DNA of 64,000 nt from JAEUOS01 sp046160545. Its GTDB lineage: Bacteria; Pseudomonadota; Gammaproteobacteria; Burkholderiales; JAEUOS01. Made by a program: the position numbers and the translations under genes. The notes under the pieces are model-generated. The model searched no databases, was not told the origin of the DNA, and saw only the letters and a program-made list of their open reading frames with translations. The stretch lies in NCBI GenBank assembly GCA_046160545.1, contig JBJXGS010000044.1, positions 1-64,000 on the forward strand, given 5' to 3'. This document shows, piece after piece, positions 61,207-64,000 of this stretch. Every line of letters begins with the position of its first letter. Position 1 is the first letter of the stretch.

Positions 61207-61502
61207 GCCGGGCCTGGCAGCGTGCAGGTGGAAATGCTGTCGCTGGCGAGTCTGCGCAAATGAACATGCTCGCTGCGACGAATCGCTTGGGTCGCGGGAC
61301 CAATGATTGCGCCATACTTGTGGATTTTTTCGCTGGTTGCGATATCGCGTCGCGCCACCTTGTGTCCCGCCGCCATGCTTGCCGCAAGCGTTACTCGCGT
61401 GCCGTCCATTAGGAGTGCGCACCCTCGCGGGTTGGTTGTCGCCAACGCGAGGCAGTGGTCGTCGGGCCCGAGCAGAAGCAGGCGCGGGTCAGAACTTGCC
61501 AT
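61203..61502 (-). CDS. SAF-domain protein, UxaA/SuyA-like small subunit
   Basis: A 99-aa product from the ATG at 61502, overlapping the aldolase gene by 14 nt. The SAF-type fold reads LLLLGPDDHCLALATTNPRG ... GHKVARRDIATSEKIHKYGAIIGPATQAI; the HKVA and KYG-IG motifs match N-terminal domains of altronate dehydratase and the small subunit of (R)-sulfolactate lyase. Normally it partners with a large catalytic subunit, which survives here only as a 65-codon relic two genes downstream. It may be inactive or serve another partner. Confidence 0.82.
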   Translation of the reverse strand: MASSDPRLLLLGPDDHCLALATTNPRGCALLMDGTRVTLAASMAAGHKVARRDIATSEKIHKYGAIIGPATQAIRRSEHVHLRRLASDSISTCTLPGPA

Positions 61503-62145
61503 ACTTGAGATAGGCCTCGACCGGATCCATACCACCGCGGATCGCCTCGCGGACCTGGTTTTCGGTGACGGCCACCTCTTCGGTCCTGGCCACCACGTCC
61601 TGCGCCATTTCCTGCGGGATCACGACGATACCGTCGCGGTCGCCCAGGATGAAGTCGCCGCTGCGGATGGTTACGCTGCCGATGGTCACAGGCTCCCCGA
61701 AGTGATCGGGAATCCAGCGTGCCACGATGTCGGAGGGTGTGAAAAAGGTATGAAACACAGGGAATTTCTGCTCGAGGATGAAATCGCAGTCGCGGCAGCC
61801 GCCGTCGACCACGTAACCAAGCACCCCCTTGTTCTTGAGCGTCTCCGCGGAGAGTTCGCCCATCATCGCGACCTCCTGATGATTGGGCTGACAGACCACG
61901 ACGTGCCCGGTCGGCGCCTTTGACAAGACCGTGGTCCAGCCCAGCAAGGTTTCGTGGCGGGACCTGGTGCGGTCCATGCGACCAGAGACCGTCCAGGCCG
62001 GCCCGGCGACCTTGAGCGTCGGATCGAGCGGACGAATGGTCGGCGGCAGGACGCAGTTGTCGTGGCCGAGCGCGCGCAGGACGTCGTGCACTGCACCGGT
62101 ATAGAGCGCGCCAAGCCGCGCGGTCAGAGTCGCTGTCTCAGTCAA
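61489..62145 (-). CDS. RraA-like / HMG aldolase family protein
   Basis: A 218-aa product with a TTG start overlapping the GntR gene stop (TTGA) and preceded by GGAAG. The aldolase hallmark runs from Gly96 to Arg118-Asp119 (GELSAETLKNKGVLGYVVDG), as in 4-hydroxy-4-methyl-2-oxoglutarate aldolases and oxaloacetate decarboxylases rather than the RNase E inhibitor RraA. It probably cleaves a 4-hydroxy-2-oxoacid to pyruvate plus an aldehyde or acid. Fits the role of last step in a sugar-acid pathway. Confidence 0.88.
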   Translation of the reverse strand: MTETATLTARLGALYTGAVHDVLRALGHDNCVLPPTIRPLDPTLKVAGPAWTVSGRMDRTRSRHETLLGWTTVLSKAPTGHVVVCQPNHQEVAMMGELSAETLKNKGVLGYVVDGGCRDCDFILEQKFPVFHTFFTPSDIVARWIPDHFGEPVTIGSVTIRSGDFILGDRDGIVVIPQEMAQDVVARTEEVAVTENQVREAIRGGMDPVEAYLKYGKF

Positions 62146-62843
62146 GCCGCTTCCCCTTCCTGCATCACATCGGCAATATCTGCGAAATGCTCGCGCATCG
62201 CTTGTTCTGCGCCCGCGCGGTCGCCGCGCACGACCGCGTCATGAATGGCTTCGTGCAGGCGATGGCCTTCGCGTATCGAGCGATGGCCGCGTCGGTGTGC
62301 CTCGCTGGCCCACATCGAACCGCGCATCGGCTCGCGGATCGCGTCAAGCAGGAGTACATAGAGCGGGTTGCCTGCGGCCAGCGCCAGGGCGCGATGAAAA
62401 GCCATGTCGGCGTCGATATAGTGCTTGCGCGATTCGACCGCATCGCGCAGGGTGCGCACGATGCCGTCCAAACGCGCCAGGTCGACTTCGCCGCGTCGCA
62501 ATGCAGCCTGGCCGGCGACGCCGATCTCGAGCGTGCGTCGAAACTCGAGCACCTCGGGCACGCCGATCTGGCGCGTTGCCAGCGCATTGGTCATGAAACC
62601 AAGAATCGGCGCGTCGTCCATGCGTGAGACGCGTGCACGGCGACCATTGCTGACTTCGATCAGGCCGGCGGCAACCAACTGGCGTCGCCCTTCGCGCACG
62701 ATGCCCCGCGATACGCCCAGGCGGGCCGCCAGTTCGATCTCGCCGGGCAGCGCATCGCCGGGCTTCAAATGCTGCGCGAAGATCTCGGCGCGGATGTGCT
62801 CGGCGACTCGCTCGGCCAGGGTCGAGGCGACACCGCCGGACAT
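62142..62843 (-). CDS. GntR/FadR family transcriptional regulator (FCD domain)
   Basis: A 233-aa product with an N-terminal winged helix-turn-helix (LPGEIELAARLGVSRGIVREGRRQLVAAGLIEV) and a C-terminal FCD domain of helices (LEFRRTLEIGVAGQAA ... HRALALAAGNPLYVLLLDAI), with His/Asp residues for a metal-bound acid effector. FCD regulators sense sugar acids, gluconate or related acids. It lies between the permease and the catabolic genes and likely represses the operon. TTGA-type overlap with the aldolase gene. Confidence 0.9.
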   Translation of the reverse strand: MSGGVASTLAERVAEHIRAEIFAQHLKPGDALPGEIELAARLGVSRGIVREGRRQLVAAGLIEVSNGRRARVSRMDDAPILGFMTNALATRQIGVPEVLEFRRTLEIGVAGQAALRRGEVDLARLDGIVRTLRDAVESRKHYIDADMAFHRALALAAGNPLYVLLLDAIREPMRGSMWASEAHRRGHRSIREGHRLHEAIHDAVVRGDRAGAEQAMREHFADIADVMQEGEAA

Positions 62844-62844
62844 T

Positions 62845-63681
62845 TCAGCTCTTTACGGCGCCCGCCGTCAGGCCGGAGACCATGTACTTCCTGAACGCGT
62901 AGTAGATCGCCGCGGGCGGCAGCGCGTAGACGAAGCCGGTCGTCATGAGAAGCTCCCAGGGCGAGTCGTCGGCCGACATGAAAAGGCCCAGCGCGACCGA
63001 CAGCGGCACTTCCTTCTCGTTGGACATGAGCAAAAAGGCGTACAGGTACTCGTTCCAGGCAAGCAGCACCGCGTAGGTACCGATGGCGACCAGCGACGGC
63101 ACCATCAGCGGCAGGTAGACCAGTCGAAAAAGCTGCATCGCGGTTGCGCCGTCCATGATCGCCGCCTCGTCGAGCTCGACCGGCAGCTTGTCGGACGCCT
63201 GCTTCAGGACCCAGATCGCATAGGGGCTCGCCAGGGCGACCATGGCGAGGATCATCGCGGTCTTGGTGTTCAGGAGGCCGTAGGTGCCCATGGCCTTGTA
63301 CATGGGAACAGCGAGGAAGGCGGCCGGGATGAAGTAGGTCGCGAGCGCGAAATTCATGATCATGCGCCCGCCCCTGACCTTGAGGCGACTGATCGCGAAG
63401 GCCGCGGCGGTCGCGATCAGGAGCGTGAGGAGCCCGGTCATGAACGCGATCAGGACCGACGACCAGAGCTGGCCCCAAAAGTGGTTCAGGAAGTGGTGCT
63501 TCTGCTCGAAAACGAACTCGAAGTTCTTGAGCGTCGGGCTGTCCGGCCAGAGTTTGCCGGCGAACGCGCTGTCCTTGGGCGAAATCGCGAACAGGAACAT
63601 GTGATAAATCGGCAGGATGGTCCACAGGAGGACCGGAATGCCGATCAGGATCAGGGTCGCCTCGTTGAGCCAGCGGCGCAT
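62845..63681 (-). CDS. Carbohydrate ABC transporter permease (MalG/UgpE type)
   Basis: A 278-aa inner-membrane permease with six predicted helices. The cytoplasmic EAA loop is ELDEAAIMDGATAMQLFRLVYLPLMVP. The N-terminal part shows PDSPTLKNFEFVFEQ, typical of MalG-like permeases. It starts immediately after the first permease stop (TAG then ATG, no gap). The pair probably imports the cluster's substrate; the solute-binding protein must be outside the window. Confidence 0.93.
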   Translation of the reverse strand: MRRWLNEATLILIGIPVLLWTILPIYHMFLFAISPKDSAFAGKLWPDSPTLKNFEFVFEQKHHFLNHFWGQLWSSVLIAFMTGLLTLLIATAAAFAISRLKVRGGRMIMNFALATYFIPAAFLAVPMYKAMGTYGLLNTKTAMILAMVALASPYAIWVLKQASDKLPVELDEAAIMDGATAMQLFRLVYLPLMVPSLVAIGTYAVLLAWNEYLYAFLLMSNEKEVPLSVALGLFMSADDSPWELLMTTGFVYALPPAAIYYAFRKYMVSGLTAGAVKS

Positions 63682-64000
63682 CTATTTCGCCTCTTCGGGA
63701 GCCGCGGACAAGCGCCTGACCATGAACCACATGAGCGGCAGGACGAAGGGCAAGGCGACGACGATGGTCGCCATCGCCATGTCGAGTTGATCCAGGCGCA
63801 GGTAGCGGATGCCGAGGGTTGCCATGACGTGTGTCAGGTCGCCTGGCCCGCCGCCGGTCAGCAGATACACCGAATTGAAGTCGCCGAGAGTCCAGATCAT
63901 CGACAGGATCACCGAGGTCAGGTACAGGGTGCGTAGCGACGGCCAGGTGATCCAGCGGAACTTCTGCCAGCCGGTGGCGCCGTCGACAGCCGCTGCCTCG
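63682..64000 (-). CDS. Carbohydrate ABC transporter permease (MalF/UgpA type), C-terminal fragment
   Basis: The frame is open to the right edge, so the N-terminal part is missing; 105 codons are visible. The EAA motif EAAAVDGATGWQKFRWITWP at the edge is followed by MIWTLGDFNSVYLLTGGGP, a family hallmark, and a final helix ending RRLSAAPEE. It is the partner of the MalG-type permease just downstream. Confidence 0.88.
   Translation of the reverse strand, partial: EAAAVDGATGWQKFRWITWPSLRTLYLTSVILSMIWTLGDFNSVYLLTGGGPGDLTHVMATLGIRYLRLDQLDMAMATIVVALPFVLPLMWFMVRRLSAAPEEAK

Overview
The window is GC-rich and gene-dense, and reads as a chromosomal segment of a betaproteobacterium, most likely Burkholderiales. 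The support is the order hfq-hflX-hflK-hflC-DUF2065-hisZ-purA-phosphoribosyltransferase, followed (in map order) by der, radA and alr, together with three Bug/TctC-type periplasmic receptors. No phage, plasmid, IS element or CRISPR array was found.

Layout. 1-2 kb: the 3' end of a molybdopterin hydroxylase, a bidirectional hairpin terminator, a CHRD/PEP-CTERM exported protein and a small CxxC protein. 2-17 kb (minus strand): rlmB, a quinone oxidoreductase and rnr; tRNA-Leu(CAG) on plus; then the hfq-to-purA operon, der, radA and alr. 17-27 kb: lplT on plus, then a tightly packed minus-strand series running from a PDZ-less HtrA-like protease through moxR, DUF58, VWA, KTSC, tsaB, rimI, family-4 uracil-DNA glycosylase and lemA to two TPM-domain proteins. 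27-38 kb: accessory metabolism, with a Bug receptor plus a DHOD-like enzyme, a DUF1800/DUF1501 pair, a GMC oxidoreductase, a FAH-family enzyme, and a second Bug receptor with a Rieske oxygenase. 37-46 kb: a minus-strand operon for the lower hydroxyquinol pathway (maleylacetate reductase, 3-oxoacid CoA-transferase A/B, intradiol dioxygenase) that also encodes an AtzA/TrzN-like amidohydrolase, two beta-hydroxyacid dehydrogenases, a Bug receptor, a nitroreductase and a SnoaL-like protein. It is divergent from an IclR regulator across a 50-bp palindromic operator region. 46-55 kb: an AI-2E-family permease, SDR and ALDH, a methyltransferase, a histidine phosphatase, ettA, and a TPR-like protein with an SDR.

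55.6-64 kb: a minus-strand catabolic series running off the right edge. It encodes ABC sugar permeases, a GntR/FCD regulator, an RraA-like aldolase, a SAF-domain (UxaA/SuyA-like) small protein, a membrane protein, a 65-codon relic of an UxaA-type large subunit, an APH-fold kinase, an enolase paralogue with an altered substrate-binding motif, an UgpC/MalK-type ATPase and class III alcohol dehydrogenase. Most junctions from the regulator to the enolase are 4-nt stop/start overlaps, so they are probably translated together. Import, phosphorylation, dehydration and aldol cleavage of a polyol or sugar acid is the most plausible reading. I regard it as the best candidate here for an undescribed pathway.
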